Origin: Pontederia crassipes | Lineage: Eukaryota > Streptophyta > Magnoliopsida > Commelinales > Pontederiaceae | Length of the DNA: 64,000 bases | NCBI GenBank assembly: GCA_030549335.1 | Contig: JAUKPH010000017.1 | Location: 2,659,001 to 2,723,000, forward strand | Direction: 5' to 3' | Part shown: piece by piece, positions 25,376 through 38,684 of the stretch | Position numbering within the stretch: position 1 is the stretch's first letter | How the letters are laid out: every line of letters begins with the position of its first letter | Position numbers and translations under genes: made by a program | The notes under the pieces: model-generated | Told to the model about the DNA's origin: nothing | What the model saw: only the letters and a program-made list of their open reading frames with translations | The model's database searches: none

Positions 25376-27090
25376 TTTTTCCCTTTGTGATGAAGTTCTT
25401 GCCAACACTCAATTTGTTAAGTGAGTGTTCTTGTCTTATCACTACAAAGAACATCCATGCTGGCCATCTCTTCAATGGCAGTCATCCTCTTAGTAATAGA
25501 AGCTTTCTATGATAACTTGTGAGAACCAATAGCCATGGTCACTGAATTGATGGGATTTGTGTGAAAATAGTAGAAATTAGGAGTAAAATCGTGTAAATAA
25601 GGCGCTGAGTAAAGACAAATGGTGGGATGACCCTAGGATACGAAATGATCTCAGTAAAGAAGTGAACCCAATCGAACAAAAACTCTAAATTAGTTTTAAA
25701 GTTTTAAATCCTTAGCACACAAATTTAAGCCAGAAGTGCACAATTATCAGACTAGAACTTGAGGGTCAATTCATAGGAAAAATATTGAGTTACTACAATT
25801 GATTGAAAACTACTTTGATGCGAAAAGATAAATGTATGAATTAAAAAGAGTAAGTGTAAATGGTTGAAACCTAAAATTTATTGAGAATAAGAGTTAACCT
25901 AATTTTTAAGCATTTTTTATTTTAATCCAGAGAAACAACAAATAAGAAAAACAAAGAACAAATTTGAACTTGGTAACAGTGACAATTGCCACTAGAATAT
26001 GAGGAATATTTTCGGATACTATTTCTTAAATCATTAAGGTCAAGGATTCAAAAGTTCAATGACTTCAACACAAGATAATTCCACTATTGAGTTAATCATC
26101 ATCCGAAGCACTCTCACTCTTGTAGAACCCTAGATGTTACAAGATCAAAACCATCCATTTTAACATGACTTCTATCATTCTCATGGTTATAATAGGTCAA
26201 GATGTTATTTATTCAGATGGGACTACCTCTCGGTTTCACCTGACACTACTAATTTCCAAGATCACTTCTTAGTCTCACTTGAAAATGATAATCAATTTCC
26301 TCTTTTGACATACATTTGAATTCATTCAATCTCTCAGTCTAGGATATATCAACAATGAGTAAAGAAAACACTTCTCATATAGAGAATAATTCATTTTCAC
26401 AAAGAACATATCCCATTACACTCATTAAACGCTCGAAGAACATCAAGAAGGCAAATATATCAACAAAGACTACTACACATTTAAACATAAAAGAAAATTT
26501 CATAAGAAATAAATATTCATCCAAACTCTTCAGTGTTAGCTGGCCGCTTAGTTACACATGCTAGAATATAAGTCATAAGTGTTTAGCGACATGCCATCAT
26601 AGAATAAAAAAATAAAAGAACAAAAATAAAAATTGCAACTCGATTCTTCTTCTTGTTATCTCCGTAAATGAAAAAATGGCCCACATTTTTTTGCTATCCC
26701 CTTTTCCCTTTTATCTCTAGGATTTTTGTCCTCCTTTTCCACCCTGCTACTTTGTCTTCCTCATTTATGTTTTTTAAACTTCCAGCAGCTACAAAGAGAA
26801 ACTTTTTAGCTACACATAGTTCTTTTGTCTTTTAGCCAAAGAAGGAAAAGTGGTACCATCCGCTCGGGTGCGCTCACTTGGTGTCCATCATGTTGCCTTT
26901 GGTGTTCTTTTTTTCATAATACTTCCACCTCCAAAAGTTCCATGATGTTTTAGAATTCTCCAATTGCACAAAAGAGACATAGAAACAATAGTCATTTTTT
27001 CTAAATAATCAAAAGTTTTAATAATTATACAAATGAGTTAGGGGAATTCATAAAATAGAAAATATCATAATTAAGTTCATAAACGTATAA
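25376..27090. other. Intergenic, retroelement-like DNA, no gene
   Basis: AT-rich. Parts near 25550-26130 read like the LTR or leader of gypsy elements (phrases such as GGCGCTGAGTAAAGACAAATGG), but no LTR pair, TSD or ORF could be established. Confidence 0.35.
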
Positions 27091-27148
27091 GGATAAAATG
27101 CATGTTTACTTAACTAAAGGAAGTATGAACTTTTCATACATGAAAATG

Positions 27149-28060
27149 GGCATATCGATCGGTATGCCTCCAATCAATAGTACCAGGAGGTTGTGGATGT
27201 TGTCCCTCTTTTTCCTGTGTTCAATGAGGTACATGACCATAATCTCAACTAGGGGTGTTCACCGGGTCGGGTCGACCCGGTGAACCCGAAAATCCGACCC
27301 GACCCGACCCGATCATGACCCGACCTGACCCGATCATGACCCGACCAAGGGTCGGGTCGGGTTCGGGTTGGAATTTTCCAACCCGAGTTGACCTGACCCG
27401 ACCCGACGACCCGGTTTTTTCTTTTTTTTTTTTTTAATTTTTTAGTTAAATGTATAGTTTTATATCATTTAAAATTTAAAAAAATATGAAATAAATTATT
27501 TTAAATGTAGAAAAGTATGTAGATATTTAAAAAATATTTTTGGTATTTAAAAATATTTTATTTTGTACTAAAAAAATAAAATAATAAATACTTTTTATAT
27601 TAAAAAATAAATGAAAAATTAAAAAAAAAGAAAAAGGGTGGTCGGGTAACCCGACCACCCGACCCGACCCGACCCGGCCCGGCCCGGATCGGGTCGGTTC
27701 GGGTCTCAGCCCAAAAAGGGCAGAGACCCGACCCGACCCGACCCGGCCAAACTCGACCCGTGAACAAACCCGACCCGACCCGGCCAACTTTGGCCGGGTC
27801 GGGTCGGGTTTGTTCACGGTCGAGTCAAACCCGACCCGTGAACACCCCTAATCTCAACAATGATATCCATTGCAATGGAGCATATACAAAAGTTCCCAGC
27901 ACTTTCTGGAAGTGTCCAACCTTGCTGTTACCACCGGATAACTTGCTTTGCCAATGAAAGTGTGCACGCCGATGGCCACGATGATTGCTTAGATCTCACC
28001 TTGTTTGCATTTGGACTCTTTTAGCCCTCAGATCTTTCATGACAGGAAGTGACGTGAATT
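27149..28060 (-). pseudogene. Plasma-membrane H+-ATPase fragment, split by a MITE
   Basis: On minus, two pieces (28060-27851 and 27249-27149) read successively LPVMK..., CKQGEI-stop-AIIVAIGVHTFIGKA, a VGHFQKVL frame, FCICSIAMDIIVEI, then [18 protein letters not shown] and [14 protein letters not shown]. This is the P3A-type proton pump segment from just before the A-domain end to the TM4 region (family [36 protein letters not shown]). Stops, frameshifts and the lack of the rest of the roughly 950-residue protein make it a pseudogene fragment. The DKTGT phosphorylation site is not included. A 601-bp hAT MITE sits within the VEI codons. Confidence 0.85.
27250..27850. mobile_element. hAT MITE with perfect TIRs and 8-bp TSD
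   Basis: Termini TAGGGGTGTTCAC and GTGAACACCCCTA are exact inverses. The target duplication ATCTCAAC is exact at 27242-27249 and 27851-27858. Subterminal DNA consists of GACCC(G) repeats in both orientations around an AT-rich centre, with no transposase. It is inserted in the H+-ATPase pseudogene, so it is younger than that pseudogene fragment's arrival. Confidence 0.95.
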
Positions 28061-30130
28061 CGTAACAAATAAATTTGCTCGCAAATGCACTACTCGTATC
28101 AAGTAATAAGAAATTAATTAAATATAATTTATCTCAATAATTTACTAAGAGAAGAAATTTTTTTTGTGTAAATATAGAAAATAAATATGCAGAAAAATAA
28201 ATAACATAAAATAGAAAGGTGCCCAACCTTGAGAATTATGGATGATTAATATAAAGATAAACATGTATGATCGTATGTAATAATTGAGTTATAATAGAAA
28301 ATAATAGATTCGATTTTTAAGACGAATTAGAAGTACCTAAAGTATTGACCCTCAAGATGAGTAAATGAAACTACTTTAACTTCTAATAAAACTAATAATC
28401 ACAAACGATGAGTCAATTATTAATATGTATCTCCTATACTATTATTCACTCACAAATCTGGACACAATAATAGACCGTTCGAAATTCAGCGCAAACGATG
28501 AGTTACCGAACATGCGTTATATATACTTCAACTTAAAAGTAAAAGTTCAATTATCAAAGCAATAATAATTGTTGAAACTAATCACCTCACGTATAGGTTT
28601 ATAACCTGATCTCAAAAATCAAATTACTCATAAAAAAGCAATGAACTCAACATGCATAATCAAAAGAAACCGAAAAGATAAATTAACTCACTAATAATAG
28701 GTTCAAACAGTTTTTCCCTTAAAATAAAATATAAAATCTCTATTACAAAAGAAATAAATAATGAAAAAACTAAGTAAAAAAGCATCCAAGTAAAGATAGA
28801 AGAAGAACTCGTAGCCTTCGTAACCTCTGGATCGTTGCACAATAAAAATGATGAGTTACTGCACAATCTTCTCTTTTGGTTGATCTTCGAACTTCAAAAC
28901 TTCTTCTCTGCAATAAGACACGAATTTCTAGCTCTTATAAGCACCCAAGAATCACAAGCACATATTTTTCTGTCTCCTAGGGACTCTGTTTATAGTCTCT
29001 AAGTGTCCCAAAAGTTTTGGTAAAATTTCGGTTTGATTGAGAGTCTTTTTATGTTAAAATAATAAAAAACCGAAATCTTAATTGGACTTTAAAACCATTC
29101 AAAATTTCTTCAAATACGAGTAAATATGTTTTATAATAATCATTGTGACTTGGATAAAGTTTGGAGTTGATCTGCAATTGAAATCTCCAAGTTGAAGAAA
29201 TATCAAAATCATCATTCATAATGACCTATAATAGCTTTGTAACGATTCATAACAGCTTTGTAACGACCTGGATATGATTTTTCATGGCTCGTAACACTGA
29301 TTCACAATCCGTACACTGTCAAAATCAAAGTAGAAGTGTGATTTTAATGTCCCGTAACACTCTGGTCACGGCTCATAACTCGAGCAAGTTTCTGAAGGAT
29401 CAGGGCATTTTAACGGATCGCTACATGTCTATAACGCCCCTGATGTTACGGTCCTAACACGGTCTATTATATTCATTTCAGCTTTTCTAGCCTTTACTAA
29501 TTTTCACTTTTGACTTCATTTTAACTCTAATTTGAGCGTGATTTTCTTCGGTGACTTCATAATTCAATTCTCTTACTTTTTCCGCAATAAAATATAAAAT
29601 TTGAGTAGATTTATATTTTTTATAAAATTAAAGTAAAAGTCATATGTGGTGGACAATGCTTATTTAGTGAAACACGAACTTCTAGGGAGCTCTGTGCTTC
29701 TTCGGCGAGCCACAATGGCTCGTCAGTGACTAGCAAAGTGCCAAGCCGCCAGGAGGGGAGTCACACCATCCTCCATTAATGGTGCAGGGCCCTTTATTTT
29801 ATTTTTATATTTTTATTAGCTTAATATTTATTTCAATATTTCTTGTTTTTTAATTAGTTTTATTTTTTTAATGTAGTGCCATAGAAATATCGACAAGTCA
29901 GTCCAACTGATAATAAGTGAAATAAATTAATAGTTACAATTGATTAATTTATCCACAGAGATCCCCGAGTATTTATTAAAATTTACCCGCCTTAAATTCC
30001 ATTGTACGTATGACTACCGAAGGAGGGCCTTGTGAATAGAAGTGTTTGCATTGCCTCCTAGGAATATCGAGCAAGACAATATAGTAGAAGAAATAATAGA
30101 AGTGTACTTACTTAGGTCTGAACAATGTTG
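28061..30130. repeat. LTR-like and intergenic DNA, boundaries unclear
   Basis: Begins with GCAAATGCACTACTCGTATCAAGTAATAAG near 28080, a phrase typical of the start of some gypsy LTRs. It continues without ORFs to about 29640, then more intergenic DNA. No paired LTR or TSD was found, so a solo LTR is only a possibility. Confidence 0.35.
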
Positions 30131-30135
30131 TTGTG

Positions 30136-31761
30136 TGATGTGAATTAGGGGAGTGTGATTAATTGACTGATTTATAGTACAGAATTGAAAATGCAACTAA
30201 ATGATATATAGTCTAAACTCCTCACTTCACTAAACTGCAAGTGCACAGATCAGAGTAGTAGACTCGAATGTCATATCCACAGTGATTTGAGAACTAAAGA
30301 CTCACTAACTAATCTAAATTAATCATAGATTAAAAGGGCTAAAGTAACAAATAAGTAAAAAGAAAAGTATAAAGACCAGAATCAAACTATAACTAAGAGA
30401 TAACTCTTTTTTATGTTTAAAATGATTAATATGGAATGGAATCTAACTACTTAGCTGAAAGCCTTAAAGGGGATTAACAGTTAATGACAGATTCTTTTAG
30501 GAATGTGATTCATCTAATTCTGCTATGGATGGATTAGTACAACTCAATAATCAAATCATACCAATTTCAACCTCAAACTGCTCTCACAGTGCATTAAAAT
30601 AAGAACTAATATCATACTTTCATATGAATGTTAGTTAGGTTGATTTAAAAGTGTTTCAAATCATGGAACTTATGACAACTACTAGTATGCTAACATTCCT
30701 TTCAGATATAAGCATAACAAGTAAAGTCACAAACCAAAGGTAGTAGCAATCACAAGACAAGATAATAATTCAGCTCACAACACATAACATAATCAGATCC
30801 ACAAACCAATGATAATGCTCTTGGTTTATTTCTAAACATCAAGAGAATCTATAATCAATCTCTCGATTGCCATTTCAATATGAGATTCACATTAACAAAA
30901 GTTAGATGGATATATCAAAACTCAGTATGGATAGATTGGAATCCGGAAATAATATTAATGTTCTTCACTCATTTCTAAGTAAGAAAAGAATGTAAAATCA
31001 ACTTCTCAGTTGCCATTACAAAGTAGGATTCACATCAATAAGAACAGATTCCAAAGCATTCAGAACTAAACTAAAATCAGTGATAAAATCAATGTTGTTC
31101 ATCATCCATTCATAACAAAAATTAGACTACTACCATATCCTAAGAGAGCTAAGATTTAGCTCTTCATAGATGATGAAATCAATACAAAATAGATGAGGAA
31201 CATAATAAAAAATATTCTGAAATATGCAAATGGCAGAATCAACTTGAAATCTCCTCTAGACTTCTTCTTCCCCTTCCTTCAGCTCCAAGGTGCAGAAATT
31301 TGGAAAATGATGGAAACCCCTTTCTTCTCCTAGAATTCCTCCTTTTATATGGCATCTCATCACCCTTTGATCCCAATCAAAAGCTTCTATTCTTCTGATC
31401 TATGTCATCTATCCTAGTCCCCTCTTCTTTTAAAAAAGATTCCTTTTCTTGCTTTTTGGTAGCCTGCACACTTGTGATCTCCTCATATTTTTTCAGCAGA
31501 ATTCTTTATCTTTTCTTCTTGATTTGATCCTACAACATCATGAAGAGCAAACATCAAACTCTTCAAATGAAAACTAGACACATAGGAACTAAACCGATAT
31601 ATTATCCAGCTCAAATGTGCAAATGTAGGATAATATTATGCTGAGGAGATAAATGAATGTATATTAAGCACAATTTGATGAATATAAACATTTCAGGGGT
31701 TATATGCACATGAATTAAGTTGAAAAATGAGTAGAAATTTAGTATGATTAGTTAGTGATCA
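30136..31761 (-). repeat. 3' LTR of the Athila-like element (1626 bp)
   Basis: Aligns end to end with 38685-40285, with several substitutions and small indels per few hundred bases (for example four differences in the first 52 bp), so insertion is not recent. Ends fit TG...CA-type LTRs, and on minus it directly follows the polypurine tract. Confidence 0.93.
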
Positions 31762-31780
31762 AACTCTCCCAAGCTTAGTC
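31762..31780 (-). other. Polypurine tract of the Athila-like element
   Basis: On minus, AAGCTTGGGAGAGTTT immediately precedes the 3' LTR start, the expected plus-strand primer for reverse transcription. Confidence 0.7.
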
Positions 31781-33030
31781 TTTTGCTTGTCCTCAAGCAA
31801 AACATTCAGAGATTAAGAACAACGATTGAATCAAATAGTTCACAAATGAATTTAGATTCAGCTCTTTAGAATCAAATGAGTTTTCCACTTTGCTAACACT
31901 CCTTGTCATTCTTTCTAATTTCCAAATTCTAGCTGAGGAATCACAGAGGCTAAAGTAAATTTAAGTCATGAAAGAAGTACTAGCAATAACTTATTTGAAT
32001 TTAAGGGATTTTCAACTTTACTAAAAAGGTTGAACTATCAATCTCTTGATGAACAGATTTGCATATCGCTTAAACAGGATAAACCTGACTTTTATTCATA
32101 ATGATGCAAATGAACATGTTTAAAACCTGATTTTTATTCATGCTGGTCAACAGGATAAAAATCTTGCCTTTATTCAGAAGAAATTTCTTTTTTGATTTGG
32201 CTCTCTTTATTCATGCATGCATGCAATTCAAAATGCAACTTTTCATTTTCTCATTTTCTTCATTTTTTTTCTTTTATGTTCATCAAGTGAGCAGTAGTTC
32301 AAATTAAGTAAAGTTTAGATTCCTTAATACAAAAAGTCAAGTTTTCCTACTCGATATAGCAACAAAAATCTTGATTCAATTCTAGACATCTTCTAATTTC
32401 TAACCAACCATGAGTGCCAGCTAGTGTTACCCACAAAAAGAAAAATTTCAAATCAATTGAAATCAAATGCATTTGGATATGAGCTGATTTAAGCAAAAAG
32501 ATTAATAGCCAAATTGACTACTTGGTGTTGGAATGTACTAGCTGTTATACTAAAGGATTTCTACTTAACAATGATGAGCACAAATGATAAGATGACTTGA
32601 GTTGAACTACAATGATGATAGTGATAACAATGATAACCTGGTTATAAATATGATATGAACTTTTAAAATGATATCAAAGCTTGGTAATAGAGTTCAGAAA
32701 TATACCAAGTTCCTCCCCCAAGCTTATCATCAGCACTGTCCTCAATGATGAATCATCCAAGCAAGGGAGAGGGTTGGGTGGTTATTCAACTTTGAAATGA
32801 GAGGTAGGCATATTTTGCTCCACTTCTTCTTTGGGTCTATCATTTCAACATTTGATATCAGCAATGATTTTGATCAACTCTTCTCCCTAGGCTGAAAGTT
32901 CAGTGGTTGATCATGTTCCTCTCTGATTTATTCCTGTAAAATAAAGGGAAATTAGATATAAAAAAGCTTGGGTTGCCTCCCAAGAAGTGTCTTACTTTAA
33001 TGTCTTAGGCTAGACATTGTTACATTCAGT
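31781..33030 (-). other. Non-coding interval between integrase and 3' LTR
   Basis: Belongs to the Athila-like element. In that lineage an env-like ORF may lie here, but no open frame longer than a few dozen codons is present, so any such gene is absent or fully decayed. Confidence 0.5.
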
Positions 33031-33031
33031 A

Positions 33032-33865
33032 TCAGCTAAGAAATTCATGTGGATTTGATAGCATAAGCACTTCCTTAGCTGGATTCTCTACTATGGAATT
33101 GTACAATTTCAGTCTTTGACCATTCACTTTGAAAATATCTGAATTGTCATTCTCAAGATCCACAGCTCCAAATGGATAAACTTTGTGAACTTTAAATGGT
33201 CCACACCATCTGGATTTCAGTTTTCTAGGGAATAGCTTGAGCTTTGAATTGTATAATAGAACCAAGTCTCCTTCATTGAATTCCTTCTTCAAAATTATAT
33301 TATCATGCCACCTCTTTGTTTTCTCTTTGTAAAATTCAGAATTGTGATAAGCATTGAGCTTGATTTCATCTGGTTCATCCAACTGAAGTAATCTCTTCTA
33401 TCCACAAAATTTCATGTCATAGTTTAGAACTCTAACATCCCAATATGTCTTGTGTTTAAGCTCAATTGGCAAATGACATATTTTTTCATATATCAACTTG
33501 TATGGAGAGACACCAATTGAAATTTTATAAGCTGTGGTATAAGTCCAAAATGCATCATTCAATTTACTACTCCAATCCTTCCTAGTCAATGGGACAGTCT
33601 TCTCCAAGATGATTTTAATTTCTCTATTTGAAATTTCAGCTTGGTCATTGGTTTGTGGATGATAAGATGTTGAGACCTTGTACTTGACTCCATACTTGCT
33701 TAGAAAGTTTTCAAAACTCCTCTCAATAAAGTGGCTTCCTCCATCACTGATAATTATTCTTGGAACTCCAAATCTTGGGAAGATGATATTTTTGAACAAT
33801 TTGATAACAGCCTTAGAATCAGCAGCAATTGTTGGGATTGCTTCAATCCACTTGGACACAATCAA
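33032..33865 (-). pseudogene. Integrase of the Athila-like element, broken
   Basis: Two blocks. 33865-33398 holds [24 protein letters not shown] (the second catalytic Asp kept), [17 protein letters not shown] (the catalytic Glu kept) and SPYKLIYEK. 33382-33032 holds the C-terminal part (GDLVLLYNSKLKLFPRKLKS, SRWCGPFKVHKV, VNGQRLKLY). A stop between the blocks, and decay upstream where the zinc-binding domain should be, inactivate it. Confidence 0.88.
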
Positions 33866-34262
33866 TAGCTAATAAGATGAACTTATATCCAAATGAGTTA
33901 GAGAAAGGTCACATATAATCAATTCCTCATACATCAAAGATTTCAACTTCCAGAATTCCATTTTGAGGCATTTCATTTCTTTTAGAAATTGTCCCTGCTC
34001 TTTGACATACATCGCATCTCTTCACATAAAAATGAGCATCCTTAAATAGAGAAGGCCAATAGAATCCTAATTGAAGTACCTTGGCAGTTGTATTTTGAAT
34101 GGCTCCATGTCCTCCATAAGGTGAAGAGTGGCATTGATGTAGAATATCTTGAAATTAAGATTCTGGCACACATCTCCTAAACATTCCATCAGGGGACTTC
34201 TTGAATAGAAATGGATCATTCCAATAGTAGTCCTTGATGTCATGAAAGAACTTTTTCTTTTG

Positions 34263-35669
34263 CTAGTATGAGTAGTCAATTGGAATGATTCCACAAGCTA
34301 AATAATTGACAATATCAATATACCATGAAGCTTGAGTAGCTGAGATGGCCATTAGAAAATCATTAGAAAAAGAATCATTAATAGGAATTGTGGGAGATTC
34401 ATGACTTCTTTCCAATCTACACAAATGATCAGCTACTAAGTTTTCAGTGCCTCCCTTGTCTCTGATTTTCACATCAAATTCCTGAAGTAATAGAATCTAT
34501 CTTATCAATCTTGACTTTGATTCATTTTTGTTAATAAGATGCCTCACAGCTTGGTGATCAATGTATACAATAACTTTAGCTCCAACAAGGTATGATATGA
34601 ACTTATCAAAAGCAAATACCACAACCAATAACTCTTTTTCAGTAGTAGCATAATTGACTTGAGCTTCATTAAGAGTCTTGTTAGTATAGCAAATAACATG
34701 ATGTCTTTTATCTTTGGTTTGACCTAAGACTTCCCCCACTGCTTGATCAGAGGCATCACACATCACTTCAAATGGTAAAGACCAATTGAGTGGTTGTACA
34801 ATTGGGGCTGATGTTAAAGCTTGTTTCAGTTGGTTGAAAGCCTTCAAACATTCTTTATCAAAATTGAATTCAGAACCCTTTGCTAACAACTTTGTGAGAG
34901 GTTTAGCTATCATTGAGAAGTTCTTTATGAATCTTCTATAGAAGCCTGCATGACCTAAGAAACTTCTCACTACCTTCACATTTTTGGGTGGTGGTAGTTT
35001 CTCAATAGCTTCAATCTTGGCTTTATCAATTTCAATTCTTTTACTAAAGATAATGTGTCACAGAACAACTCCTTCTTGAACTATAAAGTGATATTTCTCC
35101 CAATTAAGAATCAGGTTGGACTCCCTACAACTTTATAGTACCTTTGTCAAATTCTCTAAACAACTTTCTAAAGAATCTTCATATACTGAAAAGTCATTTA
35201 TAAAAACTTTCATAATATCTTCAATGAAATATGAGAAAATTGACATGATACACCTCTAAAATGTAGCTGGAGTATTGCATAAATCAAATGGCATTTTTCT
35301 ATAAGCAAATGTCCCATATGGACATGTAAAAATGATCTTGTCCTGATTTTGATGGTGAATTGGAATCTGTAAGAATCATGAATAGTCATCTAAGTAGCAG
35401 AAATGAGAATAATTGGCTAGTCTCTCTAGCATTTGGTCAATGAAAGGAAGTGAAAAATGGTCCTTCCTAGTTGTCTTGTTTAATTTTCTGAAGTCAATGC
35501 ACATCCTCCATCCAGTTACTGTTTTAGTGGAAATCAACTCATTGGAATCAGATTTCACAACTGTGATTCCACATTTCTTTGGCATCACCTGAACTGGACT
35601 AACCCATTCACTATTTGAAATTGAATATATGATTCCAGCTTTTAAAAGCTTTAGCACTTCTTTCTTCAA
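34263..35669 (-). pseudogene. Reverse transcriptase/RNase H of the Athila-like element, broken
   Basis: 35669-35376 holds the RT fingers/palm (GIIYSISNSEWVSPVQVMPK, GWRMCIDFRKLNK, FIDQMLERLA). The active-site block near 35160-35230 is interrupted by stops and reads VFINDFSVY, where the family has VFMDDFSVY, so the first catalytic Asp is Asn. 34979-34497 holds the RT end and RNase H (FLGHAGFYRRFIKNFS, MCDASDQAVG, TTEKELLVVVFA). 34472-34263 carries VADHLCRLE, typical of the RNase H end. Confidence 0.88.
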
Positions 35670-36079
35670 CTTCTTTCATAACTGGATTCAATCTTCTTTG
35701 ATATTTAATTGTGGGCTTATAGTTGTCTTCCATGGAAATTCTGTGCATGCAAATTGAGGGGTTGATTCCTTTGATATTATCTATTGAATACCCAATTACT
35801 TTCCTATATAGCTTTAGTCTCTTCAATAGCTCTTGAACTTGATTTTGGGGTAACTTGACATTGATTATCGGATGTGTAGAGTTTTCCTGTAGAAACTCAT
35901 GCTTCATATTGCTAAGAAGAGGCTTCAACTCTAATTTGAAAGAATTCGCCTTAGTAGAACCTATCTGAACTTCAGTAGTGAAAGCCTCTTATATTACATT
36001 CCGAATCTTTGATTCTTTACTGATTTAGATGAATCCATAATAGAATGACAAGCCTTAGCTTCAGGATCATCTAATTCCT

Positions 36080-36538
36080 TCAAATGATCAAACATAAGAC
36101 ATCTTTGTAATGGATCTTGAATTGGAATATTGTAGACACTTGTTCTACTAGCTGATTGATTTGCCTACTTTCAAGGTCTTCATATTGAAAATTAGGAGTA
36201 CTGATAGCTTGAGCTAGATTGAATTCTATCTTGTCTTGTCCAATTTGAAATGTCAATCTACCTTCTTTAATATCAATTACAGCTCTTGTAGTAGCTAAGA
36301 AAGGTATACCCAATAGGATTGGAGTATTCAAATCTTCATCCATATCAAGAATAACAAAATCTACGGGAATGTAGAACTTTTCAACCTTCAATGATATGTC
36401 TTCAATGATCCCATGTGAATACTTGATTGATCTATCAGCTAGCTGCAAAAACATATTAGTGGGTTTCAAATCTCCAACTTCTAACTTTTTGCACAGTGAC
36501 AATGGAATCACACTAACAGAAGCACCTAAATCACACAT
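36080..36538 (-). pseudogene. Aspartic protease of the Athila-like element
   Basis: Open block starting MCDLGASVSVIPLSLCKKL, with the DLGAS form of the retropepsin active site used in this lineage, and PILLGIPFLATTRAVID, the second conserved block. It lies between gag and RT as expected. A stop separates it from the linker ORF 37161-36526, so the polyprotein is discontinuous. Confidence 0.85.
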
Positions 36539-37161
36539 AGCCTTTGAATCTTCCTATTTCTAATCTCACAAGGAATTGAAAAGCTTCCTGAATCCTTCAA
36601 TTTTGGAGGGAGCTTATTTTGAATTATAGCTGAGGCTTCTTCAGTTAAGGTTATAGTTTCATGCTCCATAATCCTTCTCTTCTTAGTCAATATCTCTTTA
36701 TGAAACTTGGCATAGGATGACATTTCCTGAATAGCTTCCACAAATGGTACATTAATGTAAAGCTTCTTTAGAATTTCCAGAAATCTATTATATTGTTGAT
36801 CTTGTCTAGCCTTGAGTAGCCTCTGTGGGAATGGTACATGATCATAAATCCTTGACTTGATTTCAACTTGAGTGTTTTTAGTCTTATTCTCAACTATAAT
36901 TTCTCCCAAAACCTCTTCTGGAATTGTTGATATTGGATTGACTCTAGTTGAATTATCTTCAATAGGCTTCATTGGTTCTTCAATAACTCTACCACTTCTG
37001 AGTTGAATAGCTTGCACTTGCTCTTTAGGATTGATTTCTAGTTGTCCTGGAAAGAACCTTAGAGTTCTAGTTGAAGTACTAGCTTGTTGGGCTATCTGAT
37101 TCTCAAGCATCTTAGTATGAGTACTTAAACTTTCAATTTGAGAAGTTAATTTCAGCATCAC
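36526..37161 (-). pseudogene. Gag-protease linker of the Athila-like element
   Basis: Open frame with LENQIAQQASTSTRTLRFFPGQ, EQVQAIQLRSGR and PFPQRLLKARQDQQYNRFLE, phrases known from Athila/Tat gag-pol between the zinc knuckle and protease. It ends with NKLPPKLKDSGSFSIPCEI, directly before the protease block. Confidence 0.8.
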
Positions 37162-37382
37162 TTTAATTTATCATTGTCTATCTTCATGTCTCACTTTCTC
37201 TTGTCTTTGTATAGCTTTATCATACTTTTCTTGCTTCTTCCACATTGCTTTCAGCAACTCTTCTATCTTAGATATGGAGCTTGAATTTTTTGCTCATATG
37301 GTGACCTTTGCAGTTGGACATTTGATTGATTATATGGAGGTTGTTGATTCTTGGACACAATCTTGGGTTTCCACTTGGAATT

Positions 37383-38354
37383 CTAAATTGGTGGGGCTTG
37401 ATAGTGATTTGCCTTGTATGAAAAATAAGGGTGATTTCTATTCTTAGGAGTGTAATACTCAGGAGGAAGCTTTACATCATAATTCATCACTGCATTGACT
37501 TGATCAATACTTTGCTCATATTGTTGCATAATCAGATTGCAACTTTTTGTTATATGCTCCTGATTTTCACAAACATCACATTTACTTTCAGTGGTAGTTA
37601 TCTTGTTCACATTGAATGATAGGTTAAGCCTTTCCAAAGCTTTTTGTAGAACTTCTTCAAGTTGGACAGAAATATTGTTAACTTGACTTTCAAATTGTGG
37701 CCTCCTTGCTCTATCATGAGTTAAGAAATGATGGTTCTTGGCTATATTTTCTATCAACTGATATGTCTCATCAATATTCTTGAAAGCAAATATTCCATCA
37801 GCAGCAGTGTCCAAAGCCATTTTAGAAGGATAATTCGGTCTCTTGTGAAAGTAGTTCACCAATTGCCATTTCTCAAATCCATGATGTGGACATGCCCTAA
37901 AAAATTTTTGAAGTCTTTGCCAAGCATCACAGATGTTCTTCAGGTCTAATTGATAGAATCTAGCAATTTGATCTCTATAGACATCCGTCTTGTTAGGAGG
38001 AAAGAATTTAGATATAAATAATTGCACAATTGAATCCCAAGTTGCAATTTCTTCAAGAGTGAGAGACTTGTACCAATTCTTGGCTCTATCCTTGAGTGAA
38101 AATGGAAATAATCTCATGTAGACAACATTCATGGGAGTGTTGTGAAAGTGAACAGTACTGCACATCTCCTTGAAATTGTCAATATGCAAAGCTGGATCTT
38201 CAGTGCCTAGTCTTGCAAATTGATGTTGCCTAATCATGGTGACTAAAGCTGGATTTAATTCAAATGTAGCAGTATGTGCAATGACTCCATCAATTGATTG
38301 TCCTATAACATTGCTTGGTGAATAATAATCTTTCAATGTTCTTGGAGCAGCCAT
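37383..38354 (-). pseudogene. Gag of the Athila-like element
   Basis: 323-codon open frame, MAAPRTLKDYYSPSNVIGQS at the start, with the retrotransposon gag core (LFPFSLKDRAKNWYKSL, FISKFFPPNKT, CPHHGFEKWQLVNYFHKRPN). A zinc knuckle CDVCENQEHITKSC (C-x2-C-x4-H-x4-C) sits near residues 262-275. It is nearly intact but followed by stops, so it is part of a dead element. Confidence 0.88.
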
Positions 38355-38660
38355 GACTCGATTATTTTCAATGTCTTGATTGTTTATCTCTTCTTCAAAT
38401 ATCCTTTTTTTCTTTGTTCGCTTTGCAATCTTCTTCTTCTATTGAATCTTATCTCAGGTTCAGGATCAGATAAGTATAGATCTTCTTAACTATCTGAATC
38501 CTGCATAAATTAAAATTAGAAGTATCAAGTTCAAACAAAAAATCAAACAGAATTGAAAGTTCCGAGTGATTGTAGAAATAAAAGAAAACTAAGATGAAAA
38601 TTGTGATAACTAGTCTAAAACTAATCTAAACTACAAAAAGTAAATCTAATTAGCCTCAAA

Positions 38661-38678
38661 TCCCCGTCAACAATGCCA
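38661..38678 (-). other. Primer binding site of the Athila-like element
   Basis: On minus the site reads TGGCATTGTTGACGGGGA, six bases inside the 5' LTR. It matches the complement of the plant tRNA-Asp 3' end (TGGCGCCGTTGCCGGGGA) at 14 of 18 positions. Confidence 0.8.
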
Positions 38679-38684
38679 AAAATT

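Noticed and set aside
28400..28900. CRISPR-like or regulatory repeat array
   Set aside because: No regular spacing or conserved direct repeat anywhere in the window; a plant nuclear locus.
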